64,000 nt of DNA from Sporolactobacillus shoreae (lineage in GTDB: Bacteria; Bacillota; Bacilli; Bacillales; Sporolactobacillaceae), in assembly GCF_004684935.1 (NCBI RefSeq), contig NZ_SRJD01000006.1, positions 62,001 through 126,000 of the forward strand, written 5' to 3'. How positions within the stretch are numbered: the stretch's first letter is position 1; every line of letters starts with the position of its first letter. Under the pieces are notes generated by a model. It ran no database searches. It was not told the origin of the DNA and was given only the letters and a program-made list of their open reading frames with translations. Positions 39,430 to 47,959 of the stretch are shown here, piece by piece. The position numbers were made by a program, and so were the translations under genes.

Positions 39430-39750
39430 TTATCCACATTTCACGAAAAACTGTTGATAACGATAAATAATTTGATCCGCGCCGGGAAATTGAGAAAACA
39501 GCCTAATACCTGCGTGAACAAAGGCACACGCATGAAAGGAACGGGGCGCTGAAACTATGCAGGAGCTACTTGTATGGAAAAAGCAGCTAAAAAACAGATA
39601 ATAAAGCTTATAATAAGAACAGCAGATCAGTGGTTATCCACATTCGACAAAATTTGATATTTTTCGGTATGCAGATATTGTGGCAAACGCCTGATTCCAT
39701 ACAGAATGTGGACACGGGCTGTGGATATGTGCATAAGTTCTGTGTATAAC
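39430..39750. other. Second DnaA-box cluster, upstream of rlmH
   Basis: Two perfect TTATCCACA boxes (39430-39438, 39634-39642) and near-matches TGTTGATAA (39452), TGTGGATAT (39720) and TGTGTATAA (39741) occupy the gap before rlmH. Bacillus subtilis has an origin-proximal DnaA-binding cluster at yydA, the rlmH orthologue, so the cluster looks conserved and may titrate DnaA. The boxes are seen; binding is inferred. Confidence 0.75.
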
Positions 39751-39774
39751 TTATGTATAAGGACGGGATAAGTT

Positions 39775-40254
39775 GTGAATATCGAAATTTTAACGGTCGG
39801 CAAATTGAAAGAAAAATATTTCAGGCAGGGGATTGAGGAGTACATCAAACGTCTCCAGCCCTATGCAAAAGTCTCTATTACCGAGGTAGCTGATGAGAAG
39901 GCTCCTGAGAGTCTCTCTGAGGCGGAGATTGAGCAGATAAAGAAAACGGAGGGCGAACGGCTGCTGGGGAAACTGCCGGACAGAGCCTATGTCATCGTGC
40001 TCGCTATTTTGGGCAAACAAATGCCTTCCGAAGTTTTTGCCGAAAAAATAAGAGACCTTGCCACCTACGGACACAGCAACATCTCCTTTGTCATCGGCGG
40101 ATCAAACGGTTTAAGCGACGAAGTCCTGCGGCGGGCGGACTTCCAGCTCTCCTTTTCTAAATTCACCTTCCCTCACCAGCTCATGCGACTGATCTTGGTC
40201 GAACAAATTTACCGCGCGTTTAAGATCGTGAGGGGAGAACCTTACCATAAGTAA
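39775..40254 (+). CDS. rlmH: 23S rRNA pseudouridine-1915 N3-methyltransferase RlmH
   Basis: SPOUT-family dimeric methyltransferase of 159 residues acting on 70S ribosomes. Typical parts are [49 protein letters not shown] and the C-terminal [31 protein letters not shown] 39775 starts the frame. Its last codons are repeated 1 kb downstream; in staphylococci the same gene end (orfX) is the SCC integration site. Confidence 0.96.
   Translation: MNIEILTVGKLKEKYFRQGIEEYIKRLQPYAKVSITEVADEKAPESLSEAEIEQIKKTEGERLLGKLPDRAYVIVLAILGKQMPSEVFAEKIRDLATYGHSNISFVIGGSNGLSDEVLRRADFQLSFSKFTFPHQLMRLILVEQIYRAFKIVRGEPYHK
40237..40253 (+). repeat. att-like repeat 1, 3' end of rlmH
   Basis: GAACCTTACCATAAGTA covers the last codons (EPYHK) of rlmH. 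It corresponds in position to the GAAGCATATCATAAATGA attachment site of SCC elements in Staphylococcus. The matching second copy is at 41251. Confidence 0.6.
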
Positions 40255-40530
40255 CGGTAAACATATTTCAAAAAGACTAAAATCGTTAATGAGCGAGAAA
40301 TATTATGAGATTTGTCAATAATTCCAATGCGTCTGCCAAGTCTATTGATTAAACCAATAAGTAACTCCGGAAGAATTTGAATTTTGAGGGGGAAAGTTCA
40401 ATTCGATCTTTCCACTCTTTTGTCAGCCATTTTGAGTTTCTTGAAAGGATTTATTTATTATATACAGCGCTAATTCATTTATTTTGAAGTCGGCTAACTT
40501 ACTGTTTGAAAGTGATTCATTAAAAAGGAG
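40255..40530. other. AT-rich stretch 3' of rlmH without an intact gene
   Basis: No complete gene is visible on either strand. On the minus strand, a frame running through 40650-40420 is interrupted by a stop and continues in another frame (KWLTKEWKDRIELSPSKFKF), which could be a decayed gene, but I do not recognise it. Confidence 0.4.
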
Positions 40531-40787
40531 TTGATCATTTCGAGAAAGTGTAAAAGGGCATTCTTGATTAGAAAGAATACCCAAATTTACTTTGGAGATA
40601 GTAGCAAAATAATTGGAAAAGTAATAATGACCAACCCCGGGCTCCTATGAATTTAAACAATTGCTATATTGAAAATATTTTTGGGAATCGGCATATGCCT
40701 GATTTGACAACACAAAAAATTATTGATGTTGTGAGATATATAATAGGATTTTTAGAATATGAATTTGAGGGAAATGCCCTTATTTAA
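40531..40787 (+). pseudogene. Two overlapping short frames, probable gene remnant
   Basis: Frame A (TTG 40531 to TGA 40650, 39 residues) reads CKRAFLIRKNTQIYFGD then IGKVIMTNPGLL. Frame B (ATG 40647 to 40787, 46 residues) follows with an ATGA overlap. AAAAAGGAG abuts the TTG with no spacing. The MTNPG motif loosely recalls the NPS motif of DUF1643 proteins common in SCC elements, but the match is too short to be sure. It is more likely a decayed gene than a pair of real ones. The opposite strand also has a long open frame here. Confidence 0.35.
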
Positions 40788-40913
40788 CGCTTAGTTAAAA
40801 GCTTCTTTCTGCCTGAGAGAATTTACACACAAATTTGGACTTGATCATGCCAGGCTAGGGCTGACGGTTGGGTTAAGTCTTTTCATCTTTAATGTAAAAG
40901 AAAGGAGTATAAA

Positions 40914-41189
40914 ATGAAAAAAAAGAACAAGGCAACGGCGTTGAACAGTGTGTTTGATTTAATTGTAGACCCCAAAGTGTCTGATATCGAGCGTCAATCG
41001 CTTTTAAAAGCAAAAGAAGCGCTTGAAAAAGGAGAAAACGATAGGGCAGTTGCTTCTCACCTCAAATCTGAGTTGTCTATCTTAGCTGTTAAACAACAGT
41101 TATCTCCTAAAATGGTTACTTTTTATACTGAACTTTCCCGTCAATACCTTGGCTATGGTGAAAGAGGTATGATCAATTTTACGAGATAA
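40914..41189 (+). CDS. Enterocin A-type bacteriocin immunity protein
   Basis: A 91-residue soluble helical protein with the EntA_Immun pattern: LNSVFDLIVDPKVSDIERQSLLKAKEALEKGEN, LKSELSILAVKQQLSPKMVTFYTELS. These cytosolic four-helix proteins protect cells from class IIa bacteriocins, which attack the mannose-family PTS membrane subunits. ATG 40914 follows GAAAGGAG. No bacteriocin precursor or exporter is near, so it is an orphan immunity gene, probably acquired. It lies between the two att-like repeats. Confidence 0.8.
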   Translation: MKKKNKATALNSVFDLIVDPKVSDIERQSLLKAKEALEKGENDRAVASHLKSELSILAVKQQLSPKMVTFYTELSRQYLGYGERGMINFTR

Positions 41190-41510
41190 GAGTCATCTAG
41201 GGCACTCTGATGATAGATGTTTTTGACTTCAATTTACCATATGTTTAGTTGAACCTTTCCATAAGTAGGAAAAGCTTTTAAACGGATTCAGTCTTCGTAT
41301 TTCCTTTTTCAGGGATTTTGGAAACGTGATTTCAAATTGTCCCTTTATAAGTTAGTTAAAAACGCATAGAATGTAGATTTCGAAAGCTGATTATTTTCTA
41401 ATTTGAAAGATTCAGCCGACCAACAAGAAATTTCCCCACTTGTAAATGCGATCAGTGATTGCTTAGATAGCATATAGAATATAAATTAATAATAGAAGGA
41501 GGCGTGTAGG
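41190..41510. other. AT-rich spacer with the second att-like repeat
   Basis: No intact gene. A short open tail (LKDSADQQEISPLVNAIS, ending in a stop near 41478) looks like the end of a lost gene. The repeat at 41251 is the only other structure noticed. Confidence 0.4.
41251..41267 (+). repeat. att-like repeat 2
   Basis: GAACCTTTCCATAAGTA matches the rlmH 3' end (40237-40253) at 16 of 17 bases, in direct orientation, 1,014 bp away. It is not within a gene. Confidence 0.6.
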
Positions 41511-41714
41511 ATGGTAACTCCAAATGAAAAATGGCTGTCCATACCTAAGACAGTCAGGGCACAACTGCGACGTAATGTTTGGTGCGGCCATTGTGGTGAT
41601 ACTGTTGAGATTGTTGGTTACGTCATTAAGGAAGATCGCGCTGGCATTTTATTAGAAGGAAAATGTGCAACTTGCGGCCATGATGTTGCAAGATTAATCG
41701 AAACGGATGAATGA
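41511..41714 (+). CDS. Small zinc-ribbon-like protein, unknown function
   Basis: A 67-residue protein with two CxxC knuckles, CGHC (residues ~26-29) and CATC (~52-55), which should bind one zinc ion. It has an excellent ribosome-binding site (AAGGAGGCG, 8 nt before ATG). Similar small proteins occur on mobile elements. I do not recognise a named family. It is followed by remnants of larger genes, so it may be a survivor of a decayed island. Confidence 0.6.
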   Translation: MVTPNEKWLSIPKTVRAQLRRNVWCGHCGDTVEIVGYVIKEDRAGILLEGKCATCGHDVARLIETDE

Positions 41715-41886
41715 ACATCATTCATTTAAGATGGTGTTTCAAAGAATCCAAAGGAACCATAAGAATTGTTTTAATAGAATAAAAGTGATTTCATGAGCGA
41801 AATGTGTGCTTCCGTAGGCGCAATGGCAAAAGTACGCTGTGCGAATCCGGGTTTTTCAATTTTGGTAGCAATAATTCCACATTTGA

Positions 41887-42192
41887 GGGTGGAACGTCCG
41901 CCACGTGACTTCTGTACCTGTTGTGTATCCAGACATACCTCAGGTTAAAGAGACACCAAAGAATGCGCATTTCTATATGTCGGCGAGGTTGGACAATACC
42001 CGAATCAATCGTGATGTCAGCCGTCTGGTTGATGAAATCATCAGCCGTCTGGCTTCGATCGATGGCAGTGACGTAGAAATATCGCTTGACGTGAATGCAA
42101 CTGTCAAGAAGGGCATTCCCCAAAACACAGTCAGAACAGTTAGTGAGAATTGCCGCACACTTAAAGTGACAGACTTTGGCTTTGATGAATGA
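41887..42192 (+). pseudogene. C-terminal remnant of a DUF499 (COG1483-like) AAA ATPase gene
   Basis: The open frame has no proper start and reads FYMSARLDNTRINRDVSRLVDEIISRLA then VEISLDVNATVKKGIP and RTVSENCRTLKVTDFGFDE. This matches the extreme C-terminus of large DUF499 ATPases (around 1,000 residues), which end with an RTVTEN(A/C)RTLKF motif. The remaining ~90% of the gene is missing. DUF499 proteins are typically encoded on islands next to DNA methylases. A GTG at 41905 could start a 95-residue product but has no good ribosome-binding site. Confidence 0.65.
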
Positions 42193-42383
42193 GAGATTTA
42201 TCTGTTTCGCAGTTTTCATAATAAAACAAGAAAACATGCACTACAGTAATACATTGCTTTTTTGAAATCAGTATACCGTATTAAACATTATTTCCAAATT
42301 TATATTATTCTTTTGAAAAAGGATTGAGCGCGTATCAGTTGCTCAATCCTTTTTTATTTTATTTTTTTGAAGGGAGTAATGAT

Positions 42384-42791
42384 ATGGATACATTATACGA
42401 GTCTCAACCATCAATCAGAATGAAACATGCAAAAGGTGCGAAGCGGATCAGTGTCATTTCGTTAAGGGTGGTTAAAGAGAAAAACATGCTGTACAGCAAT
42501 CGATTCATCCGTTCTCCAGAGGACGGTTATCAATGCATTAAACCTCTTTTGGAGTGTAGAGATCGAGAGTATTTCGTTGTTGTTACGCTGGACACAAAAA
42601 ATCAGCCAACATCGATAAACATTTGCCATATTGGCAACCTGAATTCCTCAATTGTTCATCCCCGCGAAGTAAATAGTTACAGAAATTTGAAACCGCAAGA
42701 CTATAAATCAGAGACAGTTGGTTATCCAGACCACACCATTTTGACAGCAACAATAGAATTTGACGATGACAATGAGATAGAAGAAAAATAA
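42384..42791 (+). pseudogene. Truncated RadC/MPN-domain protein with foreign C-terminus
   Basis: The 135-residue product begins like a RadC/JAB domain: FIRSPEDGYQCIKPLLECRDREYFVVVTLDTKNQP then SINICHIGNLNSSIVHPREV. The catalytic JAMM segment (HNHPSG...D) that should follow is absent and is replaced by an unrelated acidic tail. ATG 42384 has a good ribosome-binding site (AAGGGAG), so a product may be made, but it cannot be an intact metalloprotein. Island-borne RadC genes are common on mobile elements. Confidence 0.65.
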
Positions 42792-43178
42792 CAGTTTTGC
42801 TCAGCTTGCTCAAATTGATACGGGAAATTGTTCAGACGAATAATCTCCCGTTTCTCGGCTTGATTTCATGCATTTTGATGTTTTGTCGTTTTGATGAGGC
42901 GGTACGGGTGTGGGCTTCTCACAAACCGGATATTTACTTGATACTTCTCGTTTCACTTCTGCAAAACGATGGGAACATGCGTGAACAGGATCTCTACAAA
43001 CGGTCTGTTTCAGACGAGATTTAAGAAAATCAAGTATGACGCCGGCTTTTGTGATATTCATCCTGCTATTTGCAAAGCGTGCTGTATTTTTAATCTGTTT
43101 TATCATATGCATGATTTTAAATGTGGCACCGCCTGATTAACGGCCAATATTAAAACACGGAGCGCAGACTGTGGGCAG
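42792..43178. other. Region between the RadC remnant and gap, no recognised gene
   Basis: Open frames exist on both strands (for example a 100-codon frame on the minus strand, 43112-42810), but none has a ribosome-binding site, a known motif or plausible composition. I regard the stretch as non-coding or decayed. Confidence 0.4.
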
Positions 43179-43215
43179 AAAAAGAACCGGAAAAATAAAT
43201 CCATTTCCGGTTCTT
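43179..43215 (-). terminator. Terminator after gap
   Basis: AAGAACCGGAAA pairs with TTTCCGGTTCTT; on the minus strand the 3' arm runs into TTTTT. Confidence 0.85.
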
Positions 43216-43242
43216 AATCATCTATTTCGTTTAAAAAACGCA

Positions 43243-44250
43243 TTATAATTTGGCGTATTTCTCAAGCGTGCGAATCATCTGGCAGGTAAAACCGTATTCA
43301 TTGTCATACCAGGAGACGACCTTGACGAGATTAATGCCATCAACAGTGGAGGTTTCCGTCTGAGTGGCATCAAACAACGAGCCGAAATGGGTGCCGATGA
43401 TGTCCGAAGAAACGATTTCCTTGTCTGTAAAACCGAAAGACTCGTTATTTACAGTCGCTTCTTTGATCGCTGCGTTGACGGTTTCGTTAGTGGCTTCTTT
43501 GGAGACGACAGCGACCAGTTCGGTAACCGATCCGTCTTTTACCGGAACGCGCTGGGCATGTCCCTTTAATTTGCCGTTTAATTCCGGGATGACCAGCCCG
43601 ATTGCTTTGGCAGCTCCGGTTGAATGCGGAATAGTGTTCTCCGCGGCGGCACGGGCTGCTCTCAGATTACCGCCTCTGACCGGTCCGTCGAGCAGCATCT
43701 GCGTGCCTGTGTATGCGTGAACGGTCGTCATCGTTCCGACTTTTATGTCGAATGCGTCGTTTAACGCTTTGGCCATCGGAGCGAGACAATTTGTTGTGCA
43801 GGAACCTACCGAAATAATCTGGTCCTCGCCGTTCAGGATGTCATCGTTAACGTTGTAGACAACTGTTTTTATCTGCCCCGATGGTGCGGAAATAAGCACC
43901 TTTTTTGCTCCGGCTCTTAAATGAGCGGCTGATTTTTCAGCCGATGTGTAGAATCCCGTTGATTCAATTACGACATCGACATCTTCTTTGGCCCACGGGA
44001 TATTTTCAGCATTGGGCTCTGCATAAATATGGATATGCTTTCCATCTACGGTGATGCTGTCTTCTCCGGCGCTGACCGTTCCGTTGTATTTTCCAAATGT
44101 TGTATCAAATTCTAATAAATGGGCAAGCATTTCGGGATTGGTAAGATCGTTAATCGCGACAACTTCAAGATCCGATTTAATTTCTTTGATTCTTCTGAAT
44201 GCCAGTCTGCCAATTCTGCCAAATCCATTAATACCGACTTTTACAGTCAT
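43243..44250 (-). CDS. gap: Glyceraldehyde-3-phosphate dehydrogenase, type I
   Basis: A 335-residue NAD(P)-dependent enzyme of glycolysis or gluconeogenesis. The Rossmann start [16 protein letters not shown], the catalytic SCTTNC (Cys151), [13 protein letters not shown] and the C-terminal [14 protein letters not shown] are all present. ATG 44250 follows GGAGGG. It stands alone, without cggR, pgk or tpi, so it may be a second (gapB-like) copy rather than the glycolytic gapA; cofactor preference cannot be settled by eye. Confidence 0.93.
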   Translation of the reverse strand: MTVKVGINGFGRIGRLAFRRIKEIKSDLEVVAINDLTNPEMLAHLLEFDTTFGKYNGTVSAGEDSITVDGKHIHIYAEPNAENIPWAKEDVDVVIESTGFYTSAEKSAAHLRAGAKKVLISAPSGQIKTVVYNVNDDILNGEDQIISVGSCTTNCLAPMAKALNDAFDIKVGTMTTVHAYTGTQMLLDGPVRGGNLRAARAAAENTIPHSTGAAKAIGLVIPELNGKLKGHAQRVPVKDGSVTELVAVVSKEATNETVNAAIKEATVNNESFGFTDKEIVSSDIIGTHFGSLFDATQTETSTVDGINLVKVVSWYDNEYGFTCQMIRTLEKYAKL

Positions 44251-44825
44251 TGTGAACCCTCCATGTCCTAATTATTGAATTCTGAACAAAAAAATCACAT
44301 TCTAACGAAAGAGCGGTCCCAGCCATTGGTATGCTTCAACGATATAAGTTTACCACTTTCGCCATAATAATCCGATTATCTTGATTTACTGTTTCTGTTT
44401 CATCTCTCAACTCACTGAACATTCTGGGATAGGGTAACCGGAATAGCGCAAATCAGCGATTTGCCGTGTCTAATGGAGCACGCTTCGATTTTTTGTCCCT
44501 GAATAATAAAAACCGGTGAATTGATTTTTTGATAATCAATTGATTCTCCTCCATATATTTTTTCCCTTCAGAAGGGTTTTTAAAGCCTTGATTACATTTT
44601 GTGTATCTAGTCTATTTGCGCACCCCCCTGTACTTTTTAAGCAACAACAAAATAGCCTGATCCCCTTAATATGAAAAAATCAGGTTAGATTATTGGTATG
44701 AATGTGCGGTAATGCACGTTATTTAGGCGAAAATAAATCCAGTATTCAAGACAATGAACTCGCTTACTTTTTTGACTTGTGATACACTAGCGACACACAA
44801 TATAGTTAAAAAAGAAGGGCATATA
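44251..44825. other. gap-levR divergent intergenic region
   Basis: About 575 nt. No supported gene. A 49-codon open frame on the minus strand (ending at 44412) reads YGGESIDYQKINSPVFIIQGQ but has no ATG; GGAGG lies inside it. It may be a relic. Promoters for gap and the regulator must lie here. Confidence 0.4.
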
Positions 44826-47678
44826 ATGACACGGCGTGAAAAAATTTTAACCTATCTGGAAAAGCGCACATTTAGTATGTCTGAAGGTGTTACAACGAAC
44901 GAAATATCCGAAGCGACCGGTGTGCTTCGCTCGAATGTGAGCAGGGAGTTAAATCAGCTTGTCCGAGAGGGAAGGATTAAGAAGACAAATGGTCGACCGG
45001 TTCACTATGTCGTGAATCATGCAGCCGGGAAACGTAAAGGTAAGATGCAGCAGAAGCCCAACATCGGGTTTGCAGGGGATGCTCGTATCAGTGATCAAAA
45101 CATTGAAGAGAACTATACTGCAAATAGGAACGAAGTGGATGTTTTTGAGAACATGATTGGCAGTCGCGATAGCCTAAGGAATCAAGTCGAGCAGGCCAAA
45201 GCAGCATTACTTTATCCGCCGCACGGACTGAATACACTGATCATTGGGCCGACAGGATCCGGTAAGACGTATTTTGCTAATAAGATGTACCATTTTGCAC
45301 TGGATCGGGAGATCATCTCCAAAAAGGGATTTACCACATTCAATTGTGCGGATTACGCACACAATCCGCAGTTATTGATGTCGCATCTATTTGGCTACGT
45401 CAAGGGGGCTTTTACTGGTGCCAACGATAATAAAGATGGCCTGATTCAGGAAGCTGATGGCGGGATGCTTTTTCTTGATGAGGTACATCGTCTACCGCCT
45501 GAGGGGCAAGAAATGATTTTTTATTTTATGGATCATGGAACATACAGCCGTTTAGGCGAAACGACCAAAGTTCATCATGCGGACGTCAGACTTGTTTACG
45601 CAACGACTGAAGATCCGGAGAGTTCATTGCTGCAGACTTTTGTCCGTCGTATCCCGATCATCATTCAGCTGCCGGGCTTTAACCAAAGAAATGCACGTGA
45701 AAAGTTGCAATTATTAGAACAACTATTAACGCTTGAAGCGAATCGTATCCATAAAAATATTCGTTTAAGTGAAGATGTCGTTCAAGCTTTGCTGGGAAGT
45801 GTAACATACGGCAATGTTGGGCAGTTGAAATCTAATATTCAATTAGTGTGTGCTCAAGGTTTTTTGAACAGCATGCATAATAAAAATGAAATAACTCTGC
45901 TTTTTAGTCAGTTGCCACCTAATATTAAAGATGGACTTTCCAACTTGGCTAATAATCGGCAAGAACTGGGTAATTTAAGCCGTTTGTTGGAACCAACGAT
46001 GGTGATCAAGCCCGATGCTAAACGCGGTCTGCCTGACATTGACAGTTATGAACTGCCTTATAATTTGTATGAAATCATCGGCGATAAAGCTGCGCTGCTG
46101 AAAGAAGAAGGATTGGATCAAGCAGCGATCAATAACTTCATTATGACCGATATCAATTTGCATTTAAAGTCTTTTTATCATCAGGGGAAATTGGAAAAAA
46201 CGGTCAACAGTCTGAATGAGATCGTTGATCAAGAAATTATTGACTTAACAAAGCAGATCCAGCAACTGCTTCAAGAAAGAGAAAATTATCCAGTCAGGGA
46301 TAATTTCATCTACGCGATGAGTTTACACATCAGTTCTTTTATTAAACGGATCCAGTCAGGAAAACCGTTGCGCACTATTTCGTCTGATTTGATTTCAATG
46401 GTCCACGACTATCCAGCTGAACTCAAGATTGCTGAGCGAGTTAAAGATTTGATCGAGGATCATTATCATTTTCCTATTCCTGAATCTGAAATGTATTACA
46501 TGGCGATTCTTTTAGTATCTTTAAAATCAGAACCAAAAACCGGAAAAGTTGGAATCGTTGTGGCAGCCCATGGGAACAGTACCGCATCCTCAATGGTGCA
46601 AGTTGTTTCGCAACTGCTGTCGGTCGATAATATCGCTGCCTATGATATGCCGCTTGAAATGAGTCCTAAAGTCGCATTGGATGGCATTGCATCACAAGTT
46701 AAAAGTATTGATCAGGACAACGGGGTTTTACTATTGGTCGATATGGGGTCTCTTAGTACATTTAGCAGTAAATTGACAGAGAAAACGAATGTTCATGTTA
46801 AAACGATCGATATGGTGACTACAGCGATGGTATTGGAAGCAGCCCGTAAAACAGCACTGATCGATAGTGATCTGGAAACAGTATATCGGGAATTGCGTGA
46901 ATTTAATGGCTATTCACGAACGATTGAAAGGGTCCAGAAAAAAAAGAACGATGTACAGAAAAGATCAAATCAAAGACAGAAGGCTATTATTGCGATTTGC
47001 TCGACTGGCGAAGGAACAGCTCGGAGAATTAAGGATCTGTTAGATAAGATATTAGTCGACAATCTAATTGATGATATTACAGTGATCACCGTTTCGGTCG
47101 TGAATATGAAAGAACAGATTGCTGAGATCCAGCAAAACTATCAAATCGTGGCCACGACCGGTGTTGTGAAACCCCAGGTTGCTGCTCCATTTGTTTCATT
47201 AGAAAATTTATTTCAGGGGGGAGGCGAGAGTTTTGTCGGTTTGATCGAAGAAATAAACAATCATACTGCACGTGAAACAGAGGCTCTGGAACAGTCAGAA
47301 TTATTAACTGAAGAAATGAGTCAGAAATATTTGGGACAGTACTTTACATTCATTAATCCTGTAAAAATTGCAAAAATATTGTGGAATTATTGCGGCTTTA
47401 TTCAGCAGCGCAGTAAAGCTAAAATGTCAAATGCTTTCAAAATTAGTTTGATCATGCATATGGCAGGAGCACTTGAGCGTTATCTGACACGCTCAGAAAT
47501 GAGTGTTGATGAGCAAAGACTATCTCGTGTCAGAACGGAAAAAATGTATCCCATCGTTAAACAGGCGAATGAGGTTCTGCATAAGACGCTTAATGTCAAT
47601 CTTTCGGATCCAGAAGTGTATTTTATCGTCGAATTATTTAACACAGAAAAAGAAAAAAATGATACACAAAGCAACTGA
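44826..47678 (+). CDS. levR: Sigma-54-dependent PTS regulator, LevR/ManR family
   Basis: A 950-residue activator of sigma-54 promoters. Order: N-terminal winged helix (residues ~1-65), AAA+ domain with Walker A GPTGSGKT (141-148) and the sigma-54 contact loop GAFTGA (194-199), a PRD, a PTS EIIA-Man-like domain (VGIVVAAHGNSTAS with its His), an EIIB-like domain and a second PRD (C-terminal). PTS phosphorylation on the domains tunes activity. ATG 44826 follows GAAGGGC. It faces the mannose-family PTS operon and its -24/-12 promoter immediately downstream. The symbol follows Bacillus; manR is the name used in Listeria and lactobacilli. Confidence 0.93.
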   Translation: MTRREKILTYLEKRTFSMSEGVTTNEISEATGVLRSNVSRELNQLVREGRIKKTNGRPVHYVVNHAAGKRKGKMQQKPNIGFAGDARISDQNIEENYTANRNEVDVFENMIGSRDSLRNQVEQAKAALLYPPHGLNTLIIGPTGSGKTYFANKMYHFALDREIISKKGFTTFNCADYAHNPQLLMSHLFGYVKGAFTGANDNKDGLIQEADGGMLFLDEVHRLPPEGQEMIFYFMDHGTYSRLGETTKVHHADVRLVYATTEDPESSLLQTFVRRIPIIIQLPGFNQRNAREKLQLLEQLLTLEANRIHKNIRLSEDVVQALLGSVTYGNVGQLKSNIQLVCAQGFLNSMHNKNEITLLFSQLPPNIKDGLSNLANNRQELGNLSRLLEPTMVIKPDAKRGLPDIDSYELPYNLYEIIGDKAALLKEEGLDQAAINNFIMTDINLHLKSFYHQGKLEKTVNSLNEIVDQEIIDLTKQIQQLLQERENYPVRDNFIYAMSLHISSFIKRIQSGKPLRTISSDLISMVHDYPAELKIAERVKDLIEDHYHFPIPESEMYYMAILLVSLKSEPKTGKVGIVVAAHGNSTASSMVQVVSQLLSVDNIAAYDMPLEMSPKVALDGIASQVKSIDQDNGVLLLVDMGSLSTFSSKLTEKTNVHVKTIDMVTTAMVLEAARKTALIDSDLETVYRELREFNGYSRTIERVQKKKNDVQKRSNQRQKAIIAICSTGEGTARRIKDLLDKILVDNLIDDITVITVSVVNMKEQIAEIQQNYQIVATTGVVKPQVAAPFVSLENLFQGGGESFVGLIEEINNHTARETEALEQSELLTEEMSQKYLGQYFTFINPVKIAKILWNYCGFIQQRSKAKMSNAFKISLIMHMAGALERYLTRSEMSVDEQRLSRVRTEKMYPIVKQANEVLHKTLNVNLSDPEVYFIVELFNTEKEKNDTQSN

Positions 47679-47711
47679 CACACTTATTGTAGTGTGTCAG
47701 TTGCTTTTTTT
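47668..47711 (+). terminator. Terminator overlapping the end of levR
   Basis: A 16-bp perfect stem (AAAGCAACTGACACAC with GTGTGTCAGTTGCTTT) around TTATTGTA, followed by a T run. The left arm includes the last levR codons. Confidence 0.9.
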
Positions 47712-47761
47712 AATTAGTCGATAAACCTGCTGCACCAACTTTTTTATATGATACACAAAAA

Positions 47762-47778
47762 TTGGCATGTAATTTGCT
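47762..47778 (+). promoter_or_regulatory. Sigma-54 (-24/-12) promoter of the PTS operon
   Basis: TTGGCATGTAATTTGCT fits the YTGGCAYG-N4-TTGCW consensus with GG and GC dinucleotides 10 nt apart. It lies between the LevR-type activator gene and the PTS genes, which is the expected combination. Confidence 0.9.
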
Positions 47779-47788
47779 TATACTTTAG

Positions 47789-47802
47789 TGTAAACGTTTT
47801 CT
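47789..47802 (+). promoter_or_regulatory. Candidate CcpA cre site
   Basis: TGTAAACGTTTTCT matches the cre consensus TGWNANCGNTNWCA except for the last base. It sits just downstream of the sigma-54 promoter, where CcpA would block initiation or elongation when glucose is plentiful. Confidence 0.65.
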
Positions 47803-47959
47803 GATGAGCTTTGCCCTTGTCGCTTGAGTCCTAAATCATGAAAAGGCTATGACACATTTTTTAAACTACGAATACGTGATTTGCGTAGATTATTTTATTA
47901 AAAAAAGTGGAGGGTGGTATTAAATGTTTTAGTCGGACTAGAGATGATGGTGGATCGTC

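Noticed and set aside
41791-42237. 148-codon minus-strand frame opposite the DUF499 remnant
   Set aside because: The plus-strand reading matches a known C-terminal motif; the minus frame has no motif or ribosome-binding site and is a shadow.
42792-43112. 100-codon minus-strand frame between the RadC remnant and gap
   Set aside because: It is rich in Lys, Arg, Pro and Ser with no recognisable motif and lacks a ribosome-binding site; treated as chance.
47270-47290. A third parS-like sequence (TACTGCACGTGAAACA) inside levR
   Set aside because: The right half is perfect, but three bases in the left half deviate from the parS consensus and the site is over 40 kb from oriC inside a coding sequence, so chance similarity is more likely.
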